Shown here: piece after piece, positions 21,999 through 29,773 of the stretch
Position numbering within the stretch: the first letter of the stretch is position 1
How the letters are laid out: each line of letters begins with the position of its first letter
Origin: SIG480 sp045537045
Lineage (GTDB): Bacteria > Bacillota > Clostridia > Oscillospirales > JAAYXM01
Assembly: GCA_045537045.1 (NCBI GenBank)
Contig: JAZSOS010000019.1
Coordinates: forward strand, 1 to 29,773
Direction of reading: 5' to 3'
DNA length: 29,773 nt
Notes under the pieces: model-generated
Databases searched by the model: none
The model's input: the letters and a program-made list of their open reading frames with translations, nothing else
Told to the model about the DNA's origin: nothing
Translations under genes and position numbers: made by a program

Positions 21999-22676
21999 TC
22001 AAATAAGTTCTTTTAAATTATGAATTTCATATGTAGGGCAAATGTTTTCCGGATGTTTATCAAAACTGGGGTTATACCAAATTGTATCAATACCTGCATT
22101 TATACCGCCGAGAATATCAGAGGAGAGAGAATCACCGATTACCACGGCGCATGAACGGTCGGCACAGTTTATTTTTTCAAGAACGCGGTCGAAATACTCT
22201 TTCTTCGGCTTCTGTATGCCGATATCCGCCGCTGTGAAAATATCTTCAAAGAACGGGCGCAACGGACTTCTTTCAAAGCGGCGCAGTTGCACGCTTTCTG
22301 TTCCGTTTGTTATTATATATAGCTTGTGCGTTTTGGCAAGTGTTTGGCAAACCTCAAAAGATGCAGGAAAAGGTGAGCATTGGTTCGAAAGTGCTTCAAC
22401 ATAAAGCTCATTTATCCCGTCAGGTGAAAGTTTCATACCTGTGGTTTCGGAAAAACGGTGGAAACGCTCAATTAAAGGCCCGTCCTTGTGCCGGACTCCG
22501 CGCTCAAACTCTTTCCAGATATCATCGTTTATTTTCTTGTATAAAAGATACTGTTCCTCTGTTATGTCACAGCCGTATAGAGAAAAAGCTTCGAAAATCG
22601 CAGTTTTCTCGTGAATACCATGATCATACAGCGTATTGTCTGAATCAAAAAGCAAAATGTCATATTTTGAAAGCAT
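21999..22676 (-). CDS. HAD-family hydrolase (YjjG/pyrimidine 5'-nucleotidase-like)
   Basis: The 225-aa protein has the four HAD motifs: DSDNTLYD (D11 nucleophile, D13 acid/base), TNGTES, the lysine in IQKPKKEYFD, and VVIGDSLSSDILGG with the metal-binding aspartates. The cap region between motifs I and II is helical, and the overall pattern is closest to YjjG-type noncanonical pyrimidine nucleotide phosphatases. Family-level substrate assignment is an inference. GGAG precedes the ATG. It lies 12 bp after rodA and is followed at once by the transporter. Confidence 0.9.
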   Translation of the reverse strand: MLSKYDILLFDSDNTLYDHGIHEKTAIFEAFSLYGCDITEEQYLLYKKINDDIWKEFERGVRHKDGPLIERFHRFSETTGMKLSPDGINELYVEALSNQCSPFPASFEVCQTLAKTHKLYIITNGTESVQLRRFERSPLRPFFEDIFTAADIGIQKPKKEYFDRVLEKINCADRSCAVVIGDSLSSDILGGINAGIDTIWYNPSFDKHPENICPTYEIHNLKELI

Positions 22677-22688
22677 TGTAAAATCTCC

Positions 22689-23822
22689 TCAGTTGGACAG
22701 CCTTGACGGACGTGCGCGCATTCGCGCCGAGCTTATAAGCCCGAGCGCCATATAAACAGCAAGGACGCTTGAACCGCCGTAGGAAAAAAGCGGAAGCGTA
22801 AGACCGATAACCGGCATAATACCCGTGCACATTCCGATGTTTTCAACGGTTTGCGCGATAAGCATGGCGGAGACACCGGTACAAATCAGATACGACGGAA
22901 AAGACGATGAACGCATAGTCATCGTAAGGCATCTTGCAATGATGAGTGAAAGAATAGCAATAATTGCGAGACAGCCCAAAAAACCAAGCTCTTCGCCTGC
23001 AACAGAAAAGATAAAGTCGGTTTGCTTTGCGGGAAGATATCCGAGCTGTGTTTGCGTACCCTGCCCGAGTCCGCGTCCCCAGAGCTGGCCGGAGCCAATG
23101 GCAATTTTGCTTTGTATTGCATGATAACCGCGCCCCAAAGGGTCAAGTTCGGGATTAAATACGACAAGAACGCGCATTTTCTGGTCTTCTCGCAAAAAGA
23201 ACTTCCAAATGAGCGGGGATGCAGCACCGAGCGCTGTAAATGCACCGACAAACCAACGCAGTTTTATTCCGGCACAGAACATCATCGCAACAAAAATTAC
23301 CATATATACAAGAGCAGAACCAAGGTCTGAGGACACTGCATACAGAAATCCGATTGGGATGAGTGCATGAATACCGAGTAGAATGACCGATAAAGGGGAA
23401 GAGAGTCTGTCATGCAGTGAATTGATATGTCCGGAAAGCGCAACGATGAAAAGAATTTTCCCAAGCTCTGCCGGTTGTATTCCTACAGAGCCGAAGCGAA
23501 TCCACGCACGGTTTCCTGTCTCTTCCGCGCCTGTTCCAAAAAAGACGAGAGAGCATATCAGTAAAAGATTTGCAATGTATACGTATTTCCACCACGAGCT
23601 TACGGAATCAAGATCAAGCCATGAAAGCATCAGGTAAAGAAAAACACCTGCAAGAGTGGCGATAAGCTGAACCTTTATATAACTTCCGCTTCCCATGCTC
23701 TGTGTTGCACTTGCGATTAAAATAAGCCCGAAAATTGACGCGATAAGTGCCACAAGCAAAAGCTTTATGTCTATCTGGCGGAAAAAGTTTTTTGCATTGC
23801 GAAAAAATTCGTTCACCGGCAT
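22689..23822 (-). CDS. rodA: SEDS peptidoglycan glycosyltransferase RodA
   Basis: RodA polymerises glycan strands from lipid II for cell elongation, working with a class B PBP. The 377-aa membrane protein has about ten helices and SEDS signatures: RAWIRFGSVGIQPAELGK (105-122), SSDLGSALVY with the candidate catalytic D166 (usual form QPDLG), YHAIQSKIAIGSGQLWGRGLGQG, TDFIFSVAGEELG, and PVIGLTLPLFSYGGSS near the C-terminus. The first ATG has GAGGGG upstream. No PBP2 or mre genes are in the window; the next genes are a HAD hydrolase and a transporter. RodA rather than FtsW is judged from the TDFIFSV and LPLFSYGGSS context and is not absolute. Confidence 0.92.
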   Translation of the reverse strand: MPVNEFFRNAKNFFRQIDIKLLLVALIASIFGLILIASATQSMGSGSYIKVQLIATLAGVFLYLMLSWLDLDSVSSWWKYVYIANLLLICSLVFFGTGAEETGNRAWIRFGSVGIQPAELGKILFIVALSGHINSLHDRLSSPLSVILLGIHALIPIGFLYAVSSDLGSALVYMVIFVAMMFCAGIKLRWFVGAFTALGAASPLIWKFFLREDQKMRVLVVFNPELDPLGRGYHAIQSKIAIGSGQLWGRGLGQGTQTQLGYLPAKQTDFIFSVAGEELGFLGCLAIIAILSLIIARCLTMTMRSSSFPSYLICTGVSAMLIAQTVENIGMCTGIMPVIGLTLPLFSYGGSSVLAVYMALGLISSARMRARPSRLSN

Positions 23823-23854
23823 CCCCTCCTCATTTTGTTTCTTTCATACATATT

Positions 23855-23883
23855 ATATTACCACCTATCGGGCAAAAGGTCAA
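23855..23883 (-). promoter_or_regulatory. Probable rodA promoter
   Basis: On the minus strand TTGACC (23878-23883) is followed after 17 bp by TAATAT (23855-23860). An overlapping TATAAT at 23852-23857 has a better -10 but a 20-bp spacing. Confidence 0.5.
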
Positions 23884-23912
23884 AGCTTTTTATAAAAATT
23901 TATACATATTGA

Positions 23913-23942
23913 TTGGACATTGGAGAATGTTTGTGGTATACT
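23913..23942 (+). promoter_or_regulatory. gdpP operon promoter
   Basis: TTGGAC (23913-23918) and TATACT (23937-23942) are separated by 18 bp, with an extended -10 TG at 23934-23935. It is divergent from the rodA promoter and lies about 50 bp before the GTG start. Confidence 0.65.
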
Positions 23943-23991
23943 ATATTGTATATAAGTTTTGTCATTTTAAGATAAAGGAGCGTAATTTGCT

Positions 23992-25974
23992 GTGAACAGG
24001 CGTTTTTCCAAGGCGGCGATGTCGGCTTTTCACCTTTGTTTTATCGTGCTTCTGATATTCTCTGCCATATCATTTTTTGTCGCGGATTTAAGTCTGGCGA
24101 TAGCAGAGCTTTTTGTGTGCGCTGTGCTGTATGGTGTTAATATGATATCTGCAAAAAAGCAGCAGCATGATATTCAGGAATATATCGAAGAAACAATGGC
24201 AGATGTAAACCGTGCAAGCCGTGATTTTACAATAAAATCCCCGATGGCTGAGGTCGTTATAAGATTTCATTCCAAAGAGGTCATCTGGGCAAATGCGGCT
24301 TTTGAAGAGATTATAGGCGACCATGACGGCTTTTTTGAGCAAAGCCTTTTCACACTTATTCCGGAGTTTGACCTCGGGTGGGTTATTGAAGGCAAAACCG
24401 AATGTCCCAATGAGGTGGAAATAGGCGGCCGCTGTTTTCGCGTGTATGGTAACATTGCGACAAACGGAAGTCCGGATGAGACCGAAACTCTTGCGACGCT
24501 ATTCTGGCTTGATGTTACAGATTATTCCACATCCATAACGGAGTTTGAAAATTCCCGCCAGATTGTTTCGGTTATTATGATTGACAACTATTCGGAAATA
24601 ATGAACGGTCTTAACGATGCAGAGCGCTCGTCCGTTATTGCCGAGGTTGATAAGCGCCTTGCCGATTGGGTTTTAGATGCAAACGGTATATTCTTAAAGT
24701 ATGAGAGAGATAAGTATCTTTATATTTTTCAGGAACGTTATATTGATGAGTATATATCCTCTCGCTTTTCAATTCTGGACTCAGTGCGCGAAATAGAAAG
24801 CAAAAACGGAATTAAGGTAACTCTCAGTATAGGTATCGGTAAGGACGGGGCAGACTTTAAAGAAAATCACCGATATGCCCGTCTTGCGATAGATATGGCG
24901 CTTTCCCGCGGCGGAGACCAAGCTGTTATACGAAATAAGTTCAATTTTGAATTTTTCGGCGGTCGCTCTCAGGAGCTTGAAAAGAGAACCAAGGTAAAAT
25001 CCCGCGTTATGGCAAACGCCCTTTCAGGGCTTATCCGCGACAGCTCCGGTGTTATGATAATGGGACATAAAAATGCCGATAATGACAGTATCGGTGCGGC
25101 AGTCGGTATTGCGTGCATAGCGAGAAAAATGGGAAAGGCTGCATCAATTGTCATAGGGCAGAAAACGAGTGCTGATTCTCTTGTAAGGAAAATCTGTTCA
25201 GAGCATGAGTATGACGGTGCGTTTATCAGTGCCGAGGATGCGATTATCGAGGCGGACAGCAATACGCTCGTCGTCGTGGTTGACACAAACCGAACAAGCG
25301 TGGTGGAGAGTGAGGCTCTGCTTGAATCGGCGAACAAAATTGCAGTTATTGACCATCACCGCCGCGGTACGGATTACATCGAGGGCGCAGTTCTCAATTT
25401 CCACGAGCCGTATGCATCAAGCACGTGTGAGCTTGTAACAGAGCTTTTGCAGTACATTGTTGAAATCCGTGATATACTTGACGTTGAGGCAGAGGCACTT
25501 CTTTCGGGAATCGTTATAGATACTAAAAAGTTTACGATGAAAACGGGAGTGCGCACTTTTGAGGCGGCGGCATATCTTCGCCGTGCAGGTGCAGATACGG
25601 TTGAGCTTAAGCGTATTCTGCAGGATGACATTGAAACCTATGTAAAGCGGGCGGAGATGATAAAGCTTGCCCGTATGTATAAAGACAGAGTTGCAATTGT
25701 TGCATACAACGGCACAAGCACAAGAAAGATAGCGGCACAGGCGGCGGATGAGCTTCTTTCAATCCGGGGCGTGCAGGCTTCGTTTGTGCTTTATTGCGAG
25801 GGCGAAAACGTGGTTGTTTCGGCACGCTCTCTCGGTCAGATAAATGTACAGGTTATCCTTGAAAAGCTCGGCGGCGGTGGTCACTTTGACACAGCAGGTG
25901 CTCAGGTTGCCGGAAAAAATCTCGAAGAGGTTACGGAAGAGCTTACAGGGGTTATTGATGATGTTTTAGGATAA
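23992..25974 (+). CDS. gdpP: Cyclic-di-AMP phosphodiesterase GdpP
   Basis: GdpP hydrolyses cyclic-di-AMP at the membrane. The 660-aa protein has two N-terminal membrane helices (about residues 12-50), a PAS-like domain (about 80-165), a degenerate GGDEF domain (about 190-315), a DHH domain and a DHHA1 domain. Metal-binding motifs are MGHKNADNDSIG (357-368; D363, D365), VVVDTNR, and DHH at 454-456 in AVIDHHRRG. The DHHA1 glycine motif GGGGHFDTAG lies near residue 627. The GTG start has AAGGAG upstream. It is first in the gdpP-rplI-dnaB order familiar from Bacillus (yybT). The DarA receptor of the same nucleotide is encoded at 7623-7946. Confidence 0.95.
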   Translation: MNRRFSKAAMSAFHLCFIVLLIFSAISFFVADLSLAIAELFVCAVLYGVNMISAKKQQHDIQEYIEETMADVNRASRDFTIKSPMAEVVIRFHSKEVIWANAAFEEIIGDHDGFFEQSLFTLIPEFDLGWVIEGKTECPNEVEIGGRCFRVYGNIATNGSPDETETLATLFWLDVTDYSTSITEFENSRQIVSVIMIDNYSEIMNGLNDAERSSVIAEVDKRLADWVLDANGIFLKYERDKYLYIFQERYIDEYISSRFSILDSVREIESKNGIKVTLSIGIGKDGADFKENHRYARLAIDMALSRGGDQAVIRNKFNFEFFGGRSQELEKRTKVKSRVMANALSGLIRDSSGVMIMGHKNADNDSIGAAVGIACIARKMGKAASIVIGQKTSADSLVRKICSEHEYDGAFISAEDAIIEADSNTLVVVVDTNRTSVVESEALLESANKIAVIDHHRRGTDYIEGAVLNFHEPYASSTCELVTELLQYIVEIRDILDVEAEALLSGIVIDTKKFTMKTGVRTFEAAAYLRRAGADTVELKRILQDDIETYVKRAEMIKLARMYKDRVAIVAYNGTSTRKIAAQAADELLSIRGVQASFVLYCEGENVVVSARSLGQINVQVILEKLGGGGHFDTAGAQVAGKNLEEVTEELTGVIDDVLG

Positions 25975-25986
25975 GGAGAAATAGAT

Positions 25987-26433
25987 ATGAAAGTAATTTT
26001 AAATGCAGATGTTAAAGGTCAGGGTAAAAAGGGGCAGATTGTAACTGTATCCGACGGATATGCGAGAAACTTTCTGTTTCCCAAAAACCTTGCAAAAGAG
26101 GCTACTGCCGACAACCTGAATGCGGCAAAGATAAAGGAAGCGGCTGATATCGCACGCGCAGCGCGGGAAAAAGCAGCGGCAGAGGAGCTTGCGAAAAAGC
26201 TTGAATCTCTTATATGCGAAATTCCGGCAAAGGCAGGCTCGGGTGGGAGACTTTTCGGCTCGATAACGACCTCGGACGTCTCTGCGGCGCTTGCAAAACA
26301 GCACAAGATTGAAATTGATAAGCACAAGATTGAAATTTCCGAAACTATAAAGCAGTTCGGTACTTATGAGGTAAAGGTAAAGCTTTATCCGCAGGTCAGC
26401 GGAAAGCTTCGCGTAAAGGTGTGCGAGGCATAA
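25987..26433 (+). CDS. rplI: 50S ribosomal protein L9
   Basis: The 148-aa protein has the L9 N-terminal domain signature MKVILNADVKGQGKKGQIVTV followed by SDGYARNFLFPKNLAKEAT, the long connecting helix rich in A, K and E, and the C-terminal RNA-binding domain (GGRLFGSITTSDV...). Length is normal for the family. It lies 12 bp after gdpP with an AAGGAG site and is followed by 83 bp without an obvious feature before dnaB. Confidence 0.97.
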   Translation: MKVILNADVKGQGKKGQIVTVSDGYARNFLFPKNLAKEATADNLNAAKIKEAADIARAAREKAAAEELAKKLESLICEIPAKAGSGGRLFGSITTSDVSAALAKQHKIEIDKHKIEISETIKQFGTYEVKVKLYPQVSGKLRVKVCEA

Positions 26434-26516
26434 GCTGAGAAAAGAATAGAACCTTAGCTTCTTAAAACTGTTGACGCCGCGGTGTTTCATCACCCGGCTC
26501 GGAGGGAGAAATTACG

Positions 26517-27830
26517 ATGGACGAGATTATTGGAGCACGGCTTCCTCATAATGTTGAAGCGGAGCAGTCGGTTATCGGCTCGATGCTGCTTGACCCTCGC
26601 TGTGTGCCTGAGGTCATGGAGCATCTCCGCTCTGAGGATTTTTACATCTCACAGAACAAGGCGATATTTGAAGCCATTCAGAGTATGTTTACGCTCAACG
26701 AATCCATAGACCCGGTTACTGTTATTGATAAGCTAACAATACTCGGCACACTTGATAAGGCGGGTGGCCGTGCGTACATAATGAAGCTTCTTGAGATTAC
26801 GCCGACTGCGGTAAACGTCGCACAGTACATAAAAATTGTGCGCGATAAGGCAGTTCTGCGCAATCTTGACGAGACTACTGCGGAAATTCACGATATTATC
26901 GTTTCCGGTGAGGGAGAGGCAGATGCTGTCGTTGAGATTGCCGAGCAGAAGATTTACGAAATCCGCAGTGAAAAGAAAACAAAGGGTATGGCACCCATAC
27001 GCGATGTTCTTGAAAATACATATGCACATCTCGGAAACCTTGCTAAAAATGCGGGAAAACTTCCGGGTGTCCCGACTGGTTTTTCAACTGTTGATGCTTT
27101 TTTGTCTGGACTTAACGATTCGGACTTTATAATTCTTGCTGCAAATACCGGTGTAGGTAAAACAAGCTTTGCACTCAATATTTGTTCAAATGCGGCAAAA
27201 TCGTGCGGTAAAGCAGTCGTTGTTTTCTCGCTTGAAATGTCAAACGAACAGCTTGCCCTGCGTCTTATCGCGGGTGAGGCACTTATCGACTCACGAAAGC
27301 TTCGTACCGGTCTTCTTGATGAGGATGAATGGGTTGCGATTGCCCACGCGTCTGAAACGCTTGCAAACACAAAGATATATCTTGCCGACGCAACCGGTGT
27401 TACCGTCAATGAAATGAAGGCGAAATGCCGAAGACTTAATGAAGATATCGGACTTGTTATTGTTGACTATCTCCAGCTTGTTCAGTCCGGTGTGCGTACC
27501 GATAATCGGGCGACGGAAGTTGCGATGATTTCGCGTGCGCTCAAGATTATGGCAAAGGACTTGAATGTTCCTATTCTTTGTCTTTCCCAGCTTTCGCGAA
27601 GCAGTGATAAGCAGGAGCGCCGTCCGCGCCTTTCAGACCTTCGTGAATCAGGCGCGATTGAGCAGGACGCAGACGTAGTTATGATTCTTTACCGCGAAAA
27701 TCCGGAAACACCGGAAACGGTAAAGCTTCTTATTGAAAAGAACCGTCACGGCAGTACGGGTGACATTGACCTGCACTGGGATGGCAAGTACACGAAGTTT
27801 ACATCTATTGATAACTCTCATGCTTACTGA
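26517..27830 (+). CDS. dnaB: Replicative DNA helicase DnaB
   Basis: The hexameric helicase unwinds DNA at the replication fork. The 437-aa protein has the N-terminal DnaB domain (PHNVEAEQSVIGSMLLDP) and the RecA-like C-terminal domain with Walker A AANTGVGKTS (208-217), FSLEMSNEQLALRL, Walker B VDYLQLV, LSQLSRSSDKQERRPRLSDLRESGAIEQDAD, and a final IEKNRHGSTG. No intein is present. GGAGGGAG lies upstream of the ATG. The 3' end overlaps the tilS start by 11 bp. Symbol follows the E. coli naming; Bacillus calls the same gene dnaC. Confidence 0.97.
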   Translation: MDEIIGARLPHNVEAEQSVIGSMLLDPRCVPEVMEHLRSEDFYISQNKAIFEAIQSMFTLNESIDPVTVIDKLTILGTLDKAGGRAYIMKLLEITPTAVNVAQYIKIVRDKAVLRNLDETTAEIHDIIVSGEGEADAVVEIAEQKIYEIRSEKKTKGMAPIRDVLENTYAHLGNLAKNAGKLPGVPTGFSTVDAFLSGLNDSDFIILAANTGVGKTSFALNICSNAAKSCGKAVVVFSLEMSNEQLALRLIAGEALIDSRKLRTGLLDEDEWVAIAHASETLANTKIYLADATGVTVNEMKAKCRRLNEDIGLVIVDYLQLVQSGVRTDNRATEVAMISRALKIMAKDLNVPILCLSQLSRSSDKQERRPRLSDLRESGAIEQDADVVMILYRENPETPETVKLLIEKNRHGSTGDIDLHWDGKYTKFTSIDNSHAY

Positions 27831-29187
27831 TATTATAAAGACAATAAAAGACTATGATATGCTGCGCCGAGGTGAGCACGTGCTCGTTGCTCTTTCCGGA
27901 GGCGCGGATTCTTCCGTATTGCTTGATGTACTTTTAAAGTGCAGGGAAGAGCTTGGAATAATCGTCTCTGCGGCGCATTTAAATCATATGCTTCGCGGAA
28001 AAGATGCGTATGAGGATGAAGACTTTGTGCGGGAAAAGTGCAAAAAGCTTGGTGTGCCGTTTGTTTGCGAGAGGATTGATATTACAGCACTTGCCCAAAA
28101 GAGCGGACAATCAACCGAGCTTTGTGCAAGGGAAGTCAGATATGATTTTCTCTGCCGCGCAAAAAGAGAACTCAGTGCTGATAAAATTGCAACGGCGCAT
28201 AACGCAAATGACAACCTTGAAACGGTAATCTTCAACCTTTCCCGTGGCGGCGGAACGGACGGCATGTGCGGAATACCTCCCGTGCGTGGAGATATCATCC
28301 GTCCGCTTATCTCCGTTTCACGTCAGGAAATTGAGGAATATGCAACGCAAAACAGTATTGCTTTCTGTGAAGATAAGACAAACGCCGAAACGGTGTATAC
28401 AAGAAACAAAATACGCCACAACATTATTCCTGAAATGCTGAAGATAAATTCCGCTGCAATAAAGAACGCATCGCGTTCGTCGCGTATTCTGCGCGACGAT
28501 GCAGACTTTTTAAAAAAAGAGGCTTGCCTTGCGGCAGAGCGTGTTATGACGGGGGATGTTAAGTGTGAAGTAGAAAAACTTTTCAGCTTACATCCGGCTC
28601 TTTTCGGAAGAGTGTGCGAAAGCTTTGCGGCAAAAGTGGCTGGAGAGAAAAATTACGTTCTTGAATACCGCCATGTCACTGCTTTGCGTGTACTTTGCCA
28701 AAGTGCCGTGCCGTCGGGCGAGGTTCATCTTCCGGGAGGAATCTGCGCGCGACGTGAGTACGAAAAGCTCGTCTTTGAAAAAAACGAAAAAAGTGCTGTG
28801 ACGGAGCTAACAAAGCTCAGCAAGGGCGAGTTTAAATTTGGTAAATTTCAGATTTTTGTGAAAAAAACGGTAAAAACGGAAAAAATTAATAATTCCGTAA
28901 ATACTTTTTTGATTTCTTGTGATAGAATACAAAATGGTCTGGTTTTGAGAAGCAGAGCAACGGGTGACGAAGTAAAGCTTCCCAAAAGACCGACAAAAAG
29001 CCTTAAGAAGCTTTTTATAGAAAAAAGAATTCCTAAGGCAAAACGTGAGAAAATCCCCGTTATTGCAGACGGTGAAAACACCGTTGCCGTTTACGGCATC
29101 GGCACCGACGAGAGATATATTCCGCAAAACGGTGATGAAATATATGTTATAGAGATAAATAAGGGATGTTGGGAAAATGAAAAATGA
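27820..29187 (+). CDS. tilS: tRNA(Ile)-lysidine synthase TilS
   Basis: TilS uses ATP and lysine to modify C34 of tRNA-Ile(CAU) to lysidine, changing its decoding to AUA. The 455-aa protein has the PP-loop VALSGGADSS (about 23-32), HLNHMLRG, ATAHNANDNLETVIFNLSRGGGTDG, the RPLISVSRQEIEEYA stretch, and a C-terminal TilS_C domain ending with KRPTKSLKKLFIEKRIP and the IGTDERY region. ATG 27820 puts the PP-loop at the normal distance and overlaps dnaB by 11 bp; the ribosome site is weak, suggesting translational coupling. The next gene, hpt, starts 11 bp before its stop, the usual tilS-hpt-ftsH order. Confidence 0.95.
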   Translation: MLTDIIKTIKDYDMLRRGEHVLVALSGGADSSVLLDVLLKCREELGIIVSAAHLNHMLRGKDAYEDEDFVREKCKKLGVPFVCERIDITALAQKSGQSTELCAREVRYDFLCRAKRELSADKIATAHNANDNLETVIFNLSRGGGTDGMCGIPPVRGDIIRPLISVSRQEIEEYATQNSIAFCEDKTNAETVYTRNKIRHNIIPEMLKINSAAIKNASRSSRILRDDADFLKKEACLAAERVMTGDVKCEVEKLFSLHPALFGRVCESFAAKVAGEKNYVLEYRHVTALRVLCQSAVPSGEVHLPGGICARREYEKLVFEKNEKSAVTELTKLSKGEFKFGKFQIFVKKTVKTEKINNSVNTFLISCDRIQNGLVLRSRATGDEVKLPKRPTKSLKKLFIEKRIPKAKREKIPVIADGENTVAVYGIGTDERYIPQNGDEIYVIEINKGCWENEK

Positions 29188-29716
29188 TGTAGAAAAAATC
29201 CTCTTTACAAAAGATGAGATTTCCGAAAAGGTAAAATATCTGGCAAATCAGATCAAACGTGCATACGAAGGTAAAAATCCGCTTATATTATGTATATTGA
29301 AAGGCTCGCTCATTTTCACGGCAGACCTTGTGCGCGAGCTTGATTTTCCGTGTACCATTGACTTTATGCAGGTTTCCAGCTACGGAAACGGCTCGGAAAC
29401 CACGGGCAGGCTCAAGATAAAAAAAGATATGGACAGCGATGTCACCGGTCGCGACGTTATTATCGTTGAAGATATTCTTGATACCGGAGTTACGCTCTCA
29501 AACCTTCTTCCGGAAATTAAGCGCCGTGGGGCAAAATCCGTCGCTCTCTGCGTTTTTCTTAACAAGCCTGAACGTCGCACCGTAGAGGTGAAAGCCGACT
29601 ATATCGGTTACGACATTGAAAACGAATTTGTTATAGGCTACGGTCTTGATTATGACGAAAAATACAGAAATCTCCCGTATGTCGGTGTGCTTAAGCGCTC
29701 GGTATACGAAAAATAA
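29177..29716 (+). CDS. hpt: Hypoxanthine phosphoribosyltransferase
   Basis: Hpt salvages hypoxanthine and guanine to IMP and GMP with PRPP. The 179-aa protein has ILKGSLIFTADLVREL, DFMQVSSYG, and the PRPP-binding loop VIIVEDILDTGVTLSNL (about 94-110), then LNKPERR and FVIGYGLDYDEKYRNLPYVG. Length and motifs match bacterial Hpt. The ATG overlaps tilS. A partial ftsH follows 25 bp later. Confidence 0.96.
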   Translation: MKNDVEKILFTKDEISEKVKYLANQIKRAYEGKNPLILCILKGSLIFTADLVRELDFPCTIDFMQVSSYGNGSETTGRLKIKKDMDSDVTGRDVIIVEDILDTGVTLSNLLPEIKRRGAKSVALCVFLNKPERRTVEVKADYIGYDIENEFVIGYGLDYDEKYRNLPYVGVLKRSVYEK

Positions 29717-29741
29717 ATCATAGATAAGGATGTGACATCAG

Positions 29742-29773
29742 TTGAAGAAGAACAACACCCGCGATATATTGCT
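29742..29773 (+). CDS. ftsH: FtsH membrane protease, N-terminal codons only
   Basis: The window ends inside this gene. A TTG start gives MKKNNTRDIL, the typical beginning of Firmicute FtsH just before its first membrane helix, and AAGGA lies 11 nt upstream. The position after tilS and hpt is the standard one for ftsH. Only ten residues are visible, so the call rests mainly on gene order. Confidence 0.65.
   Translation, partial: MKKNNTRDIL

Overview
The window looks like chromosomal DNA from an anaerobic low-to-mid GC Firmicute of class Clostridia. The evidence is the gene order: ricT-holB-darA on one side and gdpP-rplI-dnaB followed by tilS-hpt-ftsH on the other, both familiar Gram-positive arrangements. 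It is also supported by GGAGG-type ribosome binding sites on most genes, TTGACA/TATAAT-type promoters, and an oxygen-sensitive iron-sulfur redox operon. I cannot place it below class level from sequence alone.

Layout. 1-175: a tandem array of 18-bp-spaced mini-palindromes, a terminator and tRNA-Trp (minus). 312-4285 (minus): an apparent operon comEA-like -> PhoB-type response regulator -> sensor histidine kinase -> GerMN lipoprotein -> Sfp-type phosphopantetheinyl transferase. 4373-5662 (plus): D,D-carboxypeptidase. 5665-10230 (minus): FemX-like ligase, a divergent alanine racemase-like protein, then darA, holB and ricT. 10432-11577 (plus): a ROK-family regulator with a degraded zinc motif. 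11685-20451 (minus): a nine-gene redox operon. 20746-21084: tRNA-Ser(UGA) plus a split partial copy of it under a consensus promoter. 21085-23822 (minus): rodA, a HAD phosphatase and an EamA transporter. 23992-29773 (plus): gdpP, rplI, dnaB, tilS, hpt and the first codons of ftsH.

The most interesting part is the nine-gene operon, in transcription order hdrB-hdrC-hdrA-mvhD/flxD-flxC-like-flxB-like-flxA-frdB-frdA. It joins a complete HdrABC module to an NADH-type FlxABCD module and ends in a soluble FrdAB pair that keeps the fumarate reductase catalytic residues but has no membrane anchor genes. My inference is a cytoplasmic, flavin-based electron-bifurcating complex in which NADH oxidation is split between ferredoxin and fumarate (or another enoate or disulfide acceptor). 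FrdA lacks the histidine normally used for covalent FAD, and FrdB has a fourth cysteine where classical FrdB makes a [3Fe-4S] cluster. The operon promoter (TTGAAA-17-TATTAT) is overlapped at its start point by an 18-bp sequence one mismatch from the Rex consensus, which fits NADH/NAD+ control.

The other genes are mainly cell envelope (dacF, rodA, femX, racemase, GerMN lipoprotein), cyclic-di-AMP signalling (gdpP hydrolase and darA receptor), replication (holB, dnaB) and translation (rplI, tilS, two tRNAs).
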